This document shows positions 41,775-51,381 of a DNA stretch of 64,000 bases, in pieces. The notes beneath the pieces were generated by a model. The model worked only from the letters and a program-made list of their open reading frames with translations. It did no database searches and was not told the origin of the DNA. Position 1 is the stretch's first letter. Every line of letters begins with the position of its first letter. Origin of the DNA: Candidatus Dormiibacterota bacterium (GTDB lineage Bacteria; Chloroflexota; Dormibacteria; Aeolococcales; Aeolococcaceae); contig PMOL01000011.1 of the NCBI GenBank assembly GCA_003162415.1, positions 195,415 through 259,414 on the forward strand. The letters run 5' to 3'. Made by a program: the position numbers and the translations under genes.

Positions 41775-42032
41775 CGGTCCCCCTGAAGACGGGGCGGGAG
41801 CCGGTTCAGCCTCGGCAGCCGGTGCCGGTTGTGCCGGCGATGTCGGGGTCACCGGTTCCTCCGCGGTCGCTGCCCGCATCGCGTCGCGGGTTTCGGCCGA
41901 AGCTTTCCGGAACTCGCGGATGCCTCGTCCCACCGCTGCGCCGACATCGGGAAGTTTGCCCGGTCCCCAGATGATCAGGATCACCACCAGAACGATGATC
42001 AACTCGGGAAGGTGGCCACCAAAGAAGTCCAT
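41754..42032 (-). CDS. tatA: Sec-independent translocase protein TatA
   Basis: 92 residues with the TatA/E layout: a short N-terminus, one membrane helix (LPELIIVLVVILIIWGPGKL), the conserved FGxxKLP-like hinge as GPGKLPDVGAAVGRGIREF, an amphipathic helix and an acidic Ala/Pro-rich tail. TatA oligomers form the pore for folded Tat substrates. tatC is not nearby. The Gly in place of the usual Phe before GPGKLP (IWGPGKLP rather than LFGxKKLP) is common in Chloroflexota and actinobacterial TatA/E. Confidence 0.93.
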   Translation of the reverse strand: MDFFGGHLPELIIVLVVILIIWGPGKLPDVGAAVGRGIREFRKASAETRDAMRAATAEEPVTPTSPAQPAPAAEAEPAPAPSSGGPSGSSAG

Positions 42033-42127
42033 ACCAGCATCCAGTCTAGCGCGCTGTCACGACGCGAATGGAACGTATGGAGTGGCGGGCGCACGATTGG
42101 GTCACGTGCAATCGACAAACGTGTCGA

Positions 42128-43333
42128 ATGGGGTTGACCGTTCAGAGGATGCCTGTTACGGTCGGCCTCCATTCATCCCAGTTCACGTCGATCTCACGGA
42201 GGCACTTGTTGCTCGCTCGCCGCGTGTCCCTCGTCGCCCTGGCCGGCACGATCGCACTGCTGGTGGCCGGCTCCCCGCTGAGCCAGGACAAGGTCCTCGC
42301 TGATCAGTTCACCCAGCAGATCCAGGCGCTTTCTGCGCAGGCAAGTGCGCTCAACCGCGCCATCGACTCGCTGAGCGGCGCGAGCTCTGCGGCACTGAGC
42401 AACGCGCTCTCATCGGCACAGGCCATTGCGAACACGCAGGCGAAACTGGCAGAGGCACAGACGGAGCTCGATCAGGCGAACAAGAGCCTGGCGAACACCA
42501 GCGTGCAACTCCAGGTCGTTCACAGCGATTACACAGCCGACCAGGCACAGCTTGCGCAGATTCTCAAGCATGTCTACGAGCTCACCGACGACGGTTCCGT
42601 CACCGCAATCCTCGTGGACAGCAAGAGTTTCGTCGATGCGATGGACGCGCTCACGAGCGCCAACCAGGTGAGCTCTCGCGTCGAGCAATTGGTCACTCAG
42701 ATCCAGGGAAAGCGCGACCAGCTCGATCGATTGCAGAAGCAACAGGTCCTGAACCAATTGCACGCCAATACGCTGGTGGCAAGCCTTCAGTCGTTGTCGG
42801 GGCAGCAGCAGAGCGAGGAGGTTGCGTATCGCCAGGAGGCGTCGACACTGAAGGGCAAGGCGGCCACGCTGCTGTCACAACTCCAGGGCGTGCGCTCGAA
42901 GATCGCAGGCGTGCGTCGCGAGCAGGAAGCGGCTGCTGCAGCAGCGGCTGCGGCGGCCGGTGCCGGCGCATCCTACGTCCTCGGCAATGCGCTCCGTCCG
43001 TTCGCGTTCGGCCCGCGGTTTGACGACTATCCATGGGGTCAGTGCACGTGGTACGTCGCGTCCTTGCGCAATGTGTACTGGAGCGGAAACGCATGGGAGT
43101 GGGCGGCGACGGCACGGGCGGCCGGTCGACTCGAGGGCCGGACGCCGCGCGTCGGAAGTTTGGTGGTCTTTGGACCGGGTGGCAATTACAGTCAGTTCGG
43201 ACACGTGGCGTATGTCGTCGCCGTGCAGGGTCCGAGGAGCTTCACCGTCGACGAGGCCAACATGCTCGGTCTCGGAGTGGTCGATCAGCGACACATCGGA
43301 TCGTTGAACGGCGTCGAGGCGTTCATCTACTAG
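42128..43333 (+). CDS. Secreted peptidoglycan hydrolase: PcsB-like coiled coil plus CHAP domain
   Basis: 401 residues: an N-terminal hydrophobic signal segment (VSLVALAGTIALLVAG), a long coiled coil at about 55-265 (QTELDQANKSLANTSVQL), a poly-Ala hinge, then a CHAP domain at about 285-401. The catalytic Cys lies in PWGQCTWYVAS, His in SQFGHVAYVV and the third residue in FTVDEANM. This matches CwlO/PcsB/RipC-type cell-separation hydrolases held inactive by the coiled coil and activated by FtsEX. ATG 42128 is the start; ATG 42149 is an alternative. Confidence 0.88.
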   Translation: MGLTVQRMPVTVGLHSSQFTSISRRHLLLARRVSLVALAGTIALLVAGSPLSQDKVLADQFTQQIQALSAQASALNRAIDSLSGASSAALSNALSSAQAIANTQAKLAEAQTELDQANKSLANTSVQLQVVHSDYTADQAQLAQILKHVYELTDDGSVTAILVDSKSFVDAMDALTSANQVSSRVEQLVTQIQGKRDQLDRLQKQQVLNQLHANTLVASLQSLSGQQQSEEVAYRQEASTLKGKAATLLSQLQGVRSKIAGVRREQEAAAAAAAAAAGAGASYVLGNALRPFAFGPRFDDYPWGQCTWYVASLRNVYWSGNAWEWAATARAAGRLEGRTPRVGSLVVFGPGGNYSQFGHVAYVVAVQGPRSFTVDEANMLGLGVVDQRHIGSLNGVEAFIY

Positions 43334-43379
43334 CTGCGACCGACTCCAGGAAGTCCGCGGCTGACTACCATGCGTTGCG

Positions 43380-44300
43380 GTGCTGAACAAGAACCTCGAG
43401 ACCCCGGAGCAGCGTGCCGGGGGGCTGGTCTATGGGGTCACCGCGTACTTGCTGTGGGGCCTCTTCCCGCTGTTCTGGCCACTGCTCGAGCCGGCGAATC
43501 CGCTCGAGATCCTGGCTTGTCGCATCGTCTTCTGCTTCGCGGTCATCGCCGTCCTGCTTGCCGTTCGGCATCAACTGGACGGGATTCGCCGGCTGGACCG
43601 GGGGACGGTGGGGCGGCTGTGCGCCGCGGGCGTCGCCATCGCGATCAATTGGGGGGTGTACATCTGGGGGGTCAACAACGGCCACGTCATCGAGACCAGC
43701 CTCGGCTACTTCATCAACCCACTCGTGACCATCGGCCTCGGTGTCGTCATCCTTCACGAGCGGCTGCGGTCCGTGCAGTGGGCTGCGGTGGGGCTTGGAG
43801 TGGTCGCGGTTGCGGTGCTGGGCTTCGACTACGGGCGCCCACCCTGGATCGCCCTCATCCTCGCGTGCACATTCGGCACCTACGGCTTTCTCAAGAAGGG
43901 TGTGCGCGCGTCGGCACCCGAGGGACTGTTCATTGAAGGAGCCGTGACCAGCGTGCCGGCATTGGTCGTGCTCGCGGTCCTGGCTGTCGCCGGGCAGGCC
44001 ACGTTCGTCGGGCACGCTGCGACCGCCGGACATCTCCTTCTGCTCATCTCGGCGGGTCCGGTGACCGCGCTGCCGCTGCTGTTCTTTGCCGGGGCCGCGA
44101 CCCGGCTCCCACTCTCAACCATGGGCCTGCTGCAATACGTCACTCCCGTCATGCAATTCGCCATCGGCGTGCTGATCCTCCGGGAGAGCACCTCGTTTGC
44201 ACTCCTGTGCGGGTTCGCACTGCTCTGGATCGCGCTCGCGATCCTCGGGTTCGATGGCGTCCGCCACAGGAACGGGGCGCCTACGGTGGCGGCCGCGTAG
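43380..44300 (+). CDS. rarD: RarD/EamA family transporter
   Basis: 306-residue inner-membrane protein with ten helices in two EamA repeats. RarD-type signatures are GGLVYGVTAYLLWGLFPLFW at the start, VAIAINWGVYIWGVNNGHVI, ETSLGYFINPLVTIGLGVVI and, in the second half, STMGLLQYVTPVMQFAIGVL. RarD is linked with chloramphenicol sensitivity/amino acid export in other bacteria, but substrate is uncertain. Start GTG 43380. It is followed by 188 bp of AT-rich DNA with TAAGCTAC/TGTAAGCTAT-like short repeats, which is probably the promoter of the next gene. Confidence 0.92.
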   Translation: MLNKNLETPEQRAGGLVYGVTAYLLWGLFPLFWPLLEPANPLEILACRIVFCFAVIAVLLAVRHQLDGIRRLDRGTVGRLCAAGVAIAINWGVYIWGVNNGHVIETSLGYFINPLVTIGLGVVILHERLRSVQWAAVGLGVVAVAVLGFDYGRPPWIALILACTFGTYGFLKKGVRASAPEGLFIEGAVTSVPALVVLAVLAVAGQATFVGHAATAGHLLLLISAGPVTALPLLFFAGAATRLPLSTMGLLQYVTPVMQFAIGVLILRESTSFALLCGFALLWIALAILGFDGVRHRNGAPTVAAA

Positions 44301-44488
44301 CCGATCTCCGAACCTTGCCTCCCTCCTGAGCCTTGCCTCCTCAATCCTGGACTATCGCGGCAATCGCACGGAGAATAGCCCGATTTTGACCAATTTGGCC
44401 ACGAGTTACCAAACCTTTGGGGCTGACGCCAATAAGCTACATAAGATCTGTAAGCTATCGTTGAACTGGGGTAAACTCAGTAAGATCG

Positions 44489-45655
44489 ATGGATGAGCTG
44501 ATCAACCCGTATCGCCCGGGCGCGGGTACACCGCCCCCCGCCCTGACCGGTCGCGACGACCTCATCAACCGGTTCGGCGTTGCGTTCCGCCGGGCGGTGG
44601 CCGGAAGACCGGGCAAGAGCATCCTGATGATCGGGCTCCGCGGTGCCGGCAAGACCGTCCTCCTCAATCGGTTTGCCGAGATCGCCGAACAGGAGGGCTT
44701 TCGGGTCGGCCTGATCGAGGCCCCGGAGCATGGTCATTTCCCGTCGCTGCTCGCCGCGCGGCTCCGGCGCATCCTCCTGCCACTCAGCACCAACGTGGTG
44801 TCGATGGCCGTGACCAGGGCGCTGCGGGTGTTGAAAACGTTCACCCTCCAGCTCCCCGACGGGACGCGCGTGTCCATCGATGTCGAGGCATTGCGAGGAG
44901 TCGCCGACTCCGGGAACCTCGCCGACGATGTGACCGACCTGCTGGTGGCCTGCGGCGACGCGGCTCGCGACCGGGGGACCGGCATCGTGCTCGCCGTCGA
45001 CGAGCTGCAGTACGTACGTGCCCAGGAGCTGTCGGCGTTGATCGTTGCGATCCACCGCACCAACCAGCTCGACCTGCCGGTGATCCTCACCGGTGCCGGT
45101 CTTCCCCAGCTGCGCGCCCTCGTCGGCGAGGCAAAGTCCTACGCGGAGCGGCTGTTCGACTTCCCGGAGATCGGTTCGCTCGGCGCCGAGGATGCGCGGA
45201 CTGCACTCGCCCTCCCCGCCGAGGAGAGTGGGGCCCGGATCGACGGCGCTGCGCTCGACATCATGGTCGAGCGATCCCACGGTTACCCCTACTTCCTCCA
45301 GGAGTGGGGATACCACGTCTGGAATGCGGCGCCGCAGAGCCCGATCACCGCCGAAGACGTCGAGCGTGCGGCGCCTCGAGTTCAAGACCAGCTTGACCAG
45401 AACTTCTTCCTGGTACGGCTCGACCGGCTGACGCCTCGAGAACGTGAGTACCTGGCCGCGATGGCATCGCTCGGGCCGGGGCCGCACCGGTCCGGCGACA
45501 TCGCGACAGCGCTGGGCGCGCGTGTCGAGTCGGTCGCGCCGCGCCGTTCAGCGCTCATCGCCAAGGGCATCATCTACAGCCCCGCGCACGGGGACACCGC
45601 GTTCACCGTCCCGCTCTTCGACGAGTTCCTCAAACGCGTGGAGCCGCACGTCTGA
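44489..45655 (+). CDS. AAA family ATPase, Orc1/Cdc6-like fold
   Basis: 388 residues. The N-terminal ATPase has Walker A LMIGLRGAGKTVLLNRF near residue 48, Walker B IVLAVDELQYV near 170 and a sensor region PVILTGAGLPQLRALVG. After about 300 it has a winged-helix-like end (LTPREREYLAAMASLG, YSPAHGDTAFTVPLFDEFLK). This is the AAA_16/archaeal-type ATPase family found as stand-alone genes, often with toxin-antitoxin or stress associations; the role is unknown. The upstream region is AT-rich, unlike the rest, hinting at acquisition. Confidence 0.8.
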   Translation: MDELINPYRPGAGTPPPALTGRDDLINRFGVAFRRAVAGRPGKSILMIGLRGAGKTVLLNRFAEIAEQEGFRVGLIEAPEHGHFPSLLAARLRRILLPLSTNVVSMAVTRALRVLKTFTLQLPDGTRVSIDVEALRGVADSGNLADDVTDLLVACGDAARDRGTGIVLAVDELQYVRAQELSALIVAIHRTNQLDLPVILTGAGLPQLRALVGEAKSYAERLFDFPEIGSLGAEDARTALALPAEESGARIDGAALDIMVERSHGYPYFLQEWGYHVWNAAPQSPITAEDVERAAPRVQDQLDQNFFLVRLDRLTPREREYLAAMASLGPGPHRSGDIATALGARVESVAPRRSALIAKGIIYSPAHGDTAFTVPLFDEFLKRVEPHV

Positions 45656-45713
45656 CCCGGCGTTGCGCCGCCGGCTCACCCGGGAGGGCAAGCAGGGTAG
45701 CCTTGCCAGGCCT

Positions 45714-47417
45714 GTGGACACGGTTCTGCGCATCGGCAATGCTTCCGGCTTCTACGGCGACCGTTTCGCCGCTTTTCGGGAGATGCTCGACGGCGGTCAA
45801 CTCGACGTCCTCACCGGCGACTACCTCGCCGAGCTGACCATGCTCATCCTCGCGCGGCAGCGCTCGGCGCACCCCGATGGCGGCTACGCGGGAACCTTCC
45901 TCCGCCAGATGGAGGATTGCCTCGCTATTGCCGTCGATCGTGGCGTCACGATCGTGAGCAATGCGGGCGGGCTCAACCCGGCCGGGCTCGCGACCGCGCT
46001 CCGCGACCTCGCACGCCGTCTCGGCGTTCGGGCCACCATCGCCTCGGTTGAAGGAGACGACGTGACCGGCCGGGCCGCGGAGCTCGGACTCGGCAGCCCG
46101 CTCGCCGCCAACGCATACCTCGGCGGCTGGGGGATCGCCGAATGTATCCGCGCCGGCGCCAATGTCGTGGTGACCGGGCGCGTCACCGACGCGAGCCTCG
46201 TGGTCGGGCCCGCGGCGGCGCACTTCGGGTGGCAACGAAACGCCTGGGATGCGCTTGCCGGGGCGACCGTCGCCGGCCACATTCTCGAGTGTGGTGCGCA
46301 GGCGACCGGCGGCAACTACAGCTTCTTCACGGAACACGATGTGCGCCACCCCGGGTTTCCAATCGCCGAAGTCCACGCCGACGGATCCAGCGTGATCACC
46401 AAACACGACGGCAGCGGCGGCGCGGTCACCATCGAAACCGTGACCGCGCAACTGCTCTACGAGATAGACGGTCCTCGCTACCTTGGCCCCGACGTGGTCA
46501 CCCGTTTCGACAGCATTCAGCTGGCGAGCGACGGACCGGACCGCGTTCTGGTCACGGGCGTTCGCGGGGAGCCGCCACCGCCCACGCTCAAGGTGTCCTG
46601 CAACACGCTGACCGGCTATCGCAACGCTGTCACCTTCGTGCTGTGCGGCACCGACATCGAGGCCAAGGCCGCACTGGTGCGCGATCAGATGACCGCTGGG
46701 CTGGCCGCCGCACCACCGCAGCAGGTGCACTGGACCCTTGCACGAACCGACCATCCGGATTCGGACGATGAGGAGGCGGCGAGCGCGCTCCTGCACTGCA
46801 GGGTGAGAGACCCCGATCCGGCGATCGCCGGCCGATCCTTCAGCGCGCACGCGGTCGAGATCGGCCTGGGAAGCTATCCGGGTTTTCACCTCACAGCGCC
46901 ACCCGCGGACGCGTCACCAGTCGGCGTCTATCACCCCGGCTTCGTCCCGGCGAGTGCGGTCGATCATGTGGCAGTGCTCCATGACGGCAGACGCATCCCC
47001 ATAGCACCGTCGTCGGAGACCCACACGCCCGGCGAAGGTCCGGAAGACACCGCGGATGACCTGCCGCAGCCACTCGCAGCCGGCCCGACACGCCGCGCCC
47101 CGCTCGGCACTGTCGCAGGCGCGCGCAGCGGCGACAAGGGCGGCGACGCCAACCTCGGCGTGTGGGCTCGCGATGCGCAATCGTGGCGCTGGCTCGCGCA
47201 CGCGCTCACCGTCGACATGCTCCGCCGGCTGCTCCCCGAGACAGCCGGGTTGCCAGTTCGACGTCATGTGTTCGCCAATCTGCGCGCGCTCAACTTCGTC
47301 ATCGCCGGCCTGCTCGGCGAGGGTGTCGCCTCATCGACGCGCTTCGACCCGCAGGCAAAGGCACTCGGAGAGTGGCTTCGCTCGCGACTGATCGATATAC
47401 CCGAGGAGCTCCTATGA
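45714..47417 (+). CDS. AtuA-like (DUF1446) acyclic terpene utilization family protein
   Basis: 567 residues. The DUF1446/AtuA domain fills about 5-450: RIGNASGFYGDRFAAFREML, LDVLTGDYLAELTMLILAR, VSNAGGLNPAGLATALRD and VTGRVTDASLVVGPAAAHFG. A C-terminal AtuA-like domain has GTVAGARSGDKGGDANLGVW. AtuA is needed for citronellol/geraniol breakdown in Pseudomonas, though its chemistry is unclear. Start GTG 45714 gives the usual N-terminus. It overlaps the enoyl-CoA hydratase gene by ATGA, as in atu operons; the carboxylase subunits AtuC/F are absent here. Confidence 0.88.
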   Translation: MDTVLRIGNASGFYGDRFAAFREMLDGGQLDVLTGDYLAELTMLILARQRSAHPDGGYAGTFLRQMEDCLAIAVDRGVTIVSNAGGLNPAGLATALRDLARRLGVRATIASVEGDDVTGRAAELGLGSPLAANAYLGGWGIAECIRAGANVVVTGRVTDASLVVGPAAAHFGWQRNAWDALAGATVAGHILECGAQATGGNYSFFTEHDVRHPGFPIAEVHADGSSVITKHDGSGGAVTIETVTAQLLYEIDGPRYLGPDVVTRFDSIQLASDGPDRVLVTGVRGEPPPPTLKVSCNTLTGYRNAVTFVLCGTDIEAKAALVRDQMTAGLAAAPPQQVHWTLARTDHPDSDDEEAASALLHCRVRDPDPAIAGRSFSAHAVEIGLGSYPGFHLTAPPADASPVGVYHPGFVPASAVDHVAVLHDGRRIPIAPSSETHTPGEGPEDTADDLPQPLAAGPTRRAPLGTVAGARSGDKGGDANLGVWARDAQSWRWLAHALTVDMLRRLLPETAGLPVRRHVFANLRALNFVIAGLLGEGVASSTRFDPQAKALGEWLRSRLIDIPEELL

Positions 47418-48175
47418 TCGACGCAGAACTTGTCCATCTCGAGGTCGACGGCGGCATCGCCACCGTGACCCTCGACTCGCCGCAGAACCGCAATGCCCTG
47501 TCGCGGCAGCTTGTCTCCGAGCTCACCGACAGGATGAACACGGCGGCCGCGACCACCGGCACCCGCGCGGTCGTGCTCACCCACACCGGGACCACCTTCT
47601 GCGCCGGTGCCGACCTCTCCGAGGCTTCGACAGGTCCGATGACCGGCACCGCGAGTGCACTGCTGGCGCTGATTCGCACGATCGTCGATCTCCCCCTTCC
47701 CGTTCTTGCCAGAATCGACGGTAACGTGCGAGCCGGTGGCGTCGGGCTGCTCGGCGCCTGCGACATCGTCGTCGCTGGTCCACGCAGCACCTTCGCGATC
47801 ACCGAGGCGCGGCTCGGCCTGGCGGCGGCGGTCATCTCGGTGAGCGTGCTCCCTCGCATAGACGGCCGGTCCGCCGCCCGCTACTACCTCACCGGCGCGA
47901 CCTTCGACGCCGCTGAGGCGCAGCGGATCGGCCTGGTCACGCTGGCCGCAGACGACATCGACGCTGCGCTGACAACACTCACCGCCGACCTGCTCAAGGC
48001 CTCGCCGCAGGGGATCATCGAGTCCAAGCGCATCGCCAACCGCAGTGTTCGCGAGGCGATCGAGCGCTACGGAAGCGAGATGGTCGATCTGTCCGCACGG
48101 CTCTTCGCGTCGGACGAGGCCCACGAGGGCATGACGGCATTTCTCGAGCGACGCCCCCCGCGCTGGACCGCCTGA
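47414..48175 (+). CDS. Enoyl-CoA hydratase/isomerase family protein
   Basis: 253-residue crotonase-fold enzyme: IATVTLDSPQNRNALSRQLV, the oxyanion-hole strand TTFCAGADLSEAS, then VRAGGVGLLGACDIVVAGP and FAITEARLGLAAAVISVSVL. The catalytic glutamate positions are partly changed (the usual Gly-Gly-x-x-Glu is GGVGLLGACD), so hydratase activity is not certain and isomerase or hydrolase variants are possible. Coupling to the AtuA gene suggests acyl-CoA chemistry in an isoprenoid or branched-chain pathway. Confidence 0.9.
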   Translation: MIDAELVHLEVDGGIATVTLDSPQNRNALSRQLVSELTDRMNTAAATTGTRAVVLTHTGTTFCAGADLSEASTGPMTGTASALLALIRTIVDLPLPVLARIDGNVRAGGVGLLGACDIVVAGPRSTFAITEARLGLAAAVISVSVLPRIDGRSAARYYLTGATFDAAEAQRIGLVTLAADDIDAALTTLTADLLKASPQGIIESKRIANRSVREAIERYGSEMVDLSARLFASDEAHEGMTAFLERRPPRWTA

Positions 48176-48211
48176 TCCAGACCGATACGAGCCGAGGACA
48201 TAATCCGCGCG

Positions 48212-49198
48212 GTGACCAGCGAAGCGTGGGGATCTCAGCCGTCCTCAACCGCCGCCGCCGGCGCGAGCCCCGCGGTTGTCCTCCGGCAGGTCCTTCTCTG
48301 GGCATCGCGGCGCCGTCAGATCAAGCGGGTGATCACGTCGGCTCCGGTCACGCGCGACGTCGTTCGACGCTTTGTCGCCGGCGAGACCATCGATGACGCG
48401 CTCCGGGTCACCCGAACCCTCACCGGCGACGGGTTGCAGGTGTCGCTCGATCACCTCGGCGAGGACACCCTCGACGTGGCCACCGCGACTGCGGCGGTGG
48501 ACGCATACCGCGCGCTCGCCGGGCGGCTTGCCGAAGGGGGCCTCGCCGCCCGCGCCGAGATGTCGGTCAAGCTCTCCGCGGTGGGGCAGGCGCTCGACGA
48601 GTCCATGGCACTCGACAACGCGAGGTCGATCTGCGACGCCGCTCGTGCCGCCGGTTCGTCGGTCACCATCGACATGGAGGGCCACACCACCACGGACTCA
48701 ACGCTGCGCATCGTCGGGCTGCTGCGCCAGGATTTCCCGGCGACCGGCGCGGTGCTCCAGGCGTCACTCCATCGCACCGAGGACGACTGCCGGGCTCTCG
48801 GCGTGCCCGGCTCGCGCATCCGTCTCTGCAAGGGCGCGTATCAGGAACCTGCTTCGCTCGCCTGGCAGCGTCCCGATGACATTCGCGCGGCATACGTCCG
48901 CTGTCTCGGCACGCTCATCGCCGGTGGCGCCCTGCCCATGGCCGCGACCCATGATCCGAAGCTCGTCGATGCAACCGGGCGCCTGGTCCGAGACATCGCG
49001 GGCCCCGGATTCAAGCGCGAGTACCAGATGCTCTACGGAATCCGGCCCGACGAGCAGCGCCGCCTGGTCGCGGCCGGTGAGACGGTGCGCGTCTACGTGC
49101 CCTTCGGCGTTCAGTGGTACGGGTATCTCATGCGCCGCATGGCCGAGCGACCGGCCAACACCGCGCTCTTCCTGCGAGCCCTGGTGAGCAGGAACTGA
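48212..49198 (+). CDS. Proline dehydrogenase
   Basis: 328-residue FAD enzyme oxidising proline to pyrroline-5-carboxylate, the monofunctional PRODH type. Seen are LQVSLDHLGEDTLD, AEMSVKLSAVGQALD, SVTIDMEGHTTTDSTLRIV, LHRTEDDCRAL, RIRLCKGAYQEP, PMAATHDPKLVD and the final VYVPFGVQWYGYLMRRMAER. The barrel is complete. Start GTG 48212 has no strong SD; it follows the hydratase by 36 bp. The P5C dehydrogenase gene is not visible. Confidence 0.94.
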   Translation: MTSEAWGSQPSSTAAAGASPAVVLRQVLLWASRRRQIKRVITSAPVTRDVVRRFVAGETIDDALRVTRTLTGDGLQVSLDHLGEDTLDVATATAAVDAYRALAGRLAEGGLAARAEMSVKLSAVGQALDESMALDNARSICDAARAAGSSVTIDMEGHTTTDSTLRIVGLLRQDFPATGAVLQASLHRTEDDCRALGVPGSRIRLCKGAYQEPASLAWQRPDDIRAAYVRCLGTLIAGGALPMAATHDPKLVDATGRLVRDIAGPGFKREYQMLYGIRPDEQRRLVAAGETVRVYVPFGVQWYGYLMRRMAERPANTALFLRALVSRN

Positions 49199-50142
49199 TG
49201 GCGGTCTCGACGGAAAGCGCGCGCGTGGTTGTCACCGGCGGTGCCGGGTTCATCGGGGTGCACAGCGTCGAAGCGCTGCTCGGCGCCGGCGCCGAGGTGC
49301 TGGTCATCGACGACCTGCGTCACACCTCGTACCGTCGCCTCCCCGATTCGGCGCGTGTCGAGGTGGCCGACGTCGCCGAGGAGCAGGCTCGCGAGGCGAT
49401 CCGGACCTGGAAGCCGACGGCGATCCTGCACCTGGCGGCACAGGGCGGCGTGAACCGATCCTGGCGCGAACCGGCTGAGGACGCCCACATCAACGTGCTC
49501 GGGACGGTGAGCGTGCTCACCGCGGCGATGGCCTCCGGGTGCCGGAGGGTGGTCGTCGCCTCCTCGGGAGGTGCGCTCTACGGAGCCGCCAGGCGGCTGC
49601 CGACCCCCGAGGACGAGCCGACCCAGCCGCGATCGCCGTACGGCACAGCCAAGCTCAGCATCGAGCACTACCTCGGACATTTCACCCGCGCCGGGTCACT
49701 CGACGCCCTGGCGCTGCGCTACGGCAACGTGTACGGACCGGGACAGGACGGCACCGGAGAGGCAGGCGTGGTGGCGATCTCCAGCCACCGTCTGCTCGCC
49801 GGCAGGGCGCCGATCATCCGGGGAGACGGCTCCCAGACGCGCGACTTCACCTACGTCGGCGACATCGTCGCAGCCAACCTGCTCGGGCTCGGCTCGAGCG
49901 TGACCGGCGCGATCAACATCGGCACAGGGCGGGAGACCGGGATCGGCGACCTGGTCCGCCGCCTGTGCGCTCTCGCCGGCTACGCCGGGGAGCCTGAGCG
50001 CGAACCGCTCCCGCCTGGCGAGGTGGCGCGCAGCGCACTCGAGAACTCGCTTGCCGCCGATCGCCTCGGCTGGCGGCCGGGTGTCACCCTCGATGATGGT
50101 CTGGCCCGCACCCTGGAGAGTTTCCGCGACCAGGTTCAGTGA
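49198..50142 (+). CDS. NAD-dependent sugar-nucleotide epimerase/dehydratase
   Basis: 314-residue extended SDR. It has VVVTGGAGFIGVHSVEALLG, HLAAQGGVNRSW, VVVASSGGALYGAARRLP and the catalytic SPYGTAKLSIEHYL (Tyr-x-x-x-Lys), ALRYGNVYGPGQDG. The pattern is that of UDP-glucose/GlcNAc 4-epimerases. ATG 49198 shares a base with the proline dehydrogenase stop (TGATG). It likely supplies nucleotide sugars to the glycan cluster that follows on the other strand; the two stops abut at 50142/50143. Confidence 0.9.
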   Translation: MAVSTESARVVVTGGAGFIGVHSVEALLGAGAEVLVIDDLRHTSYRRLPDSARVEVADVAEEQAREAIRTWKPTAILHLAAQGGVNRSWREPAEDAHINVLGTVSVLTAAMASGCRRVVVASSGGALYGAARRLPTPEDEPTQPRSPYGTAKLSIEHYLGHFTRAGSLDALALRYGNVYGPGQDGTGEAGVVAISSHRLLAGRAPIIRGDGSQTRDFTYVGDIVAANLLGLGSSVTGAINIGTGRETGIGDLVRRLCALAGYAGEPEREPLPPGEVARSALENSLAADRLGWRPGVTLDDGLARTLESFRDQVQ

Positions 50143-51381
50143 TCAGGACGCCGCCGCGTGGGCGGCGGTCATCAACCCGGACACGTCGAGGAGCAGCGCA
50201 ACCACGACGAGCGCGGCAATCGCCGAGGTGCGCGCCATCGAGAGTGGGCCGTTTCGCCGCCAGGCGATCGTCCAGGCGGTGATCGGCGCCGCTGCGGCCA
50301 CCGCGACGAGCAGGTAGCGCGCCTGCGGCTGGAGATCGAACGTGGCCGAGTTCAGGACCGACTGCGCCACCGCCACCAGGATCACCGCCAGGAGGACGAT
50401 CGCGACCCCGCGCCGGGCAGGATCCCACCGTCCCCACGAGCGCACCACGGCGACGCACGCCGCGATGGTGATCAGGGCGATGGCCGCGAGGGCGACCGTG
50501 CTCGGCAGCGGTCGAGCCCCGAGGATCGAGATCGCCACGAAGTGGGCGCCGTTGCCATACATGCCCACCAGGCTCAGCGCGGTCGCGGCGAGGTAGCCGC
50601 GCACCTGCGAGAGTGAATCGAAGACCTGACGCTGGGCGGTGATCGGGTGCAGCGGCGGGAGCGGGCTCCCGAACGCAACGGCGTTGCGCACGAACCACCA
50701 CCCGGCGAGGACGACAGTGGGGAGGACCAGCGCCGCGACGTGCACCGCGCGCAGGCGGCGGGCGAAGCGCACCGCGACGATCACGAGGAGCAGCACCGCG
50801 AGCGCCCACACCGTCTCCTTGGCGAGCACCGCGAATGCGACCGCCAACCCGGCTCCCAGGGCGAGACGCGTCGTGAGCACCGCGCTCTGCATCACCACCA
50901 CGCCGGCGAGGACCAGCAGGGCTCCTGCGAGCCAGGCGAGATTGTCGTCGTTGATCGCTCCCGCCAGGTATTGCGTCTCGGGAAGGAGCGCGACCAGCGC
51001 CGCGGCACCGATCGCCAGGTACGGCCGCAGCGGAAAGAGGCGCCGCGCCACCAGGAAGACGGTGAGAATCGTGAGCACCCCGAGAACCACCGACACCAGC
51101 CGGATCAGGCGCGCGTCATCCCCGGTGAGCTTGGCGACGATCGCCCCCAGCAGGTAGTACAAAGGAGGCTGCTGGCGTTCGGGCTCGCCTGCCGGCGGGA
51201 GGCGAGCGTGGTCGGCGATCCCGGTGATGTAGTGAAGGTGGGACAGCTCGTCGGGCGATGCGCCGAGCGGCGTGATGCGCGTGTACGCGACCGCGAAGCC
51301 CGCAAACACGGCGACGAGTGCCCCGAGCAGCACCCGATCGAGGCGCCGTTGGTTGCGCGCGATCAATTGGGGCGATCTCAC
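50143..51381 (-). CDS. Multi-pass membrane glycosyltransferase (GT-C type)
   Basis: 412-residue protein with about ten hydrophobic segments. The first periplasmic loop has the acidic GT-C hallmark GASPDELSHLHYITG, followed by PPLYYLLGAIVAKLTG, similar to dolichyl-phosphate-mannose/ArnT-like enzymes that use polyprenyl-phosphate sugars. Such enzymes decorate lipids or proteins on the outer face. GTG 51381 overlaps the stop of the upstream GT gene (GTGA). The longer frame upstream is not membrane-like. Confidence 0.82.
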   Translation of the reverse strand: MRSPQLIARNQRRLDRVLLGALVAVFAGFAVAYTRITPLGASPDELSHLHYITGIADHARLPPAGEPERQQPPLYYLLGAIVAKLTGDDARLIRLVSVVLGVLTILTVFLVARRLFPLRPYLAIGAAALVALLPETQYLAGAINDDNLAWLAGALLVLAGVVVMQSAVLTTRLALGAGLAVAFAVLAKETVWALAVLLLVIVAVRFARRLRAVHVAALVLPTVVLAGWWFVRNAVAFGSPLPPLHPITAQRQVFDSLSQVRGYLAATALSLVGMYGNGAHFVAISILGARPLPSTVALAAIALITIAACVAVVRSWGRWDPARRGVAIVLLAVILVAVAQSVLNSATFDLQPQARYLLVAVAAAAPITAWTIAWRRNGPLSMARTSAIAALVVVALLLDVSGLMTAAHAAAS

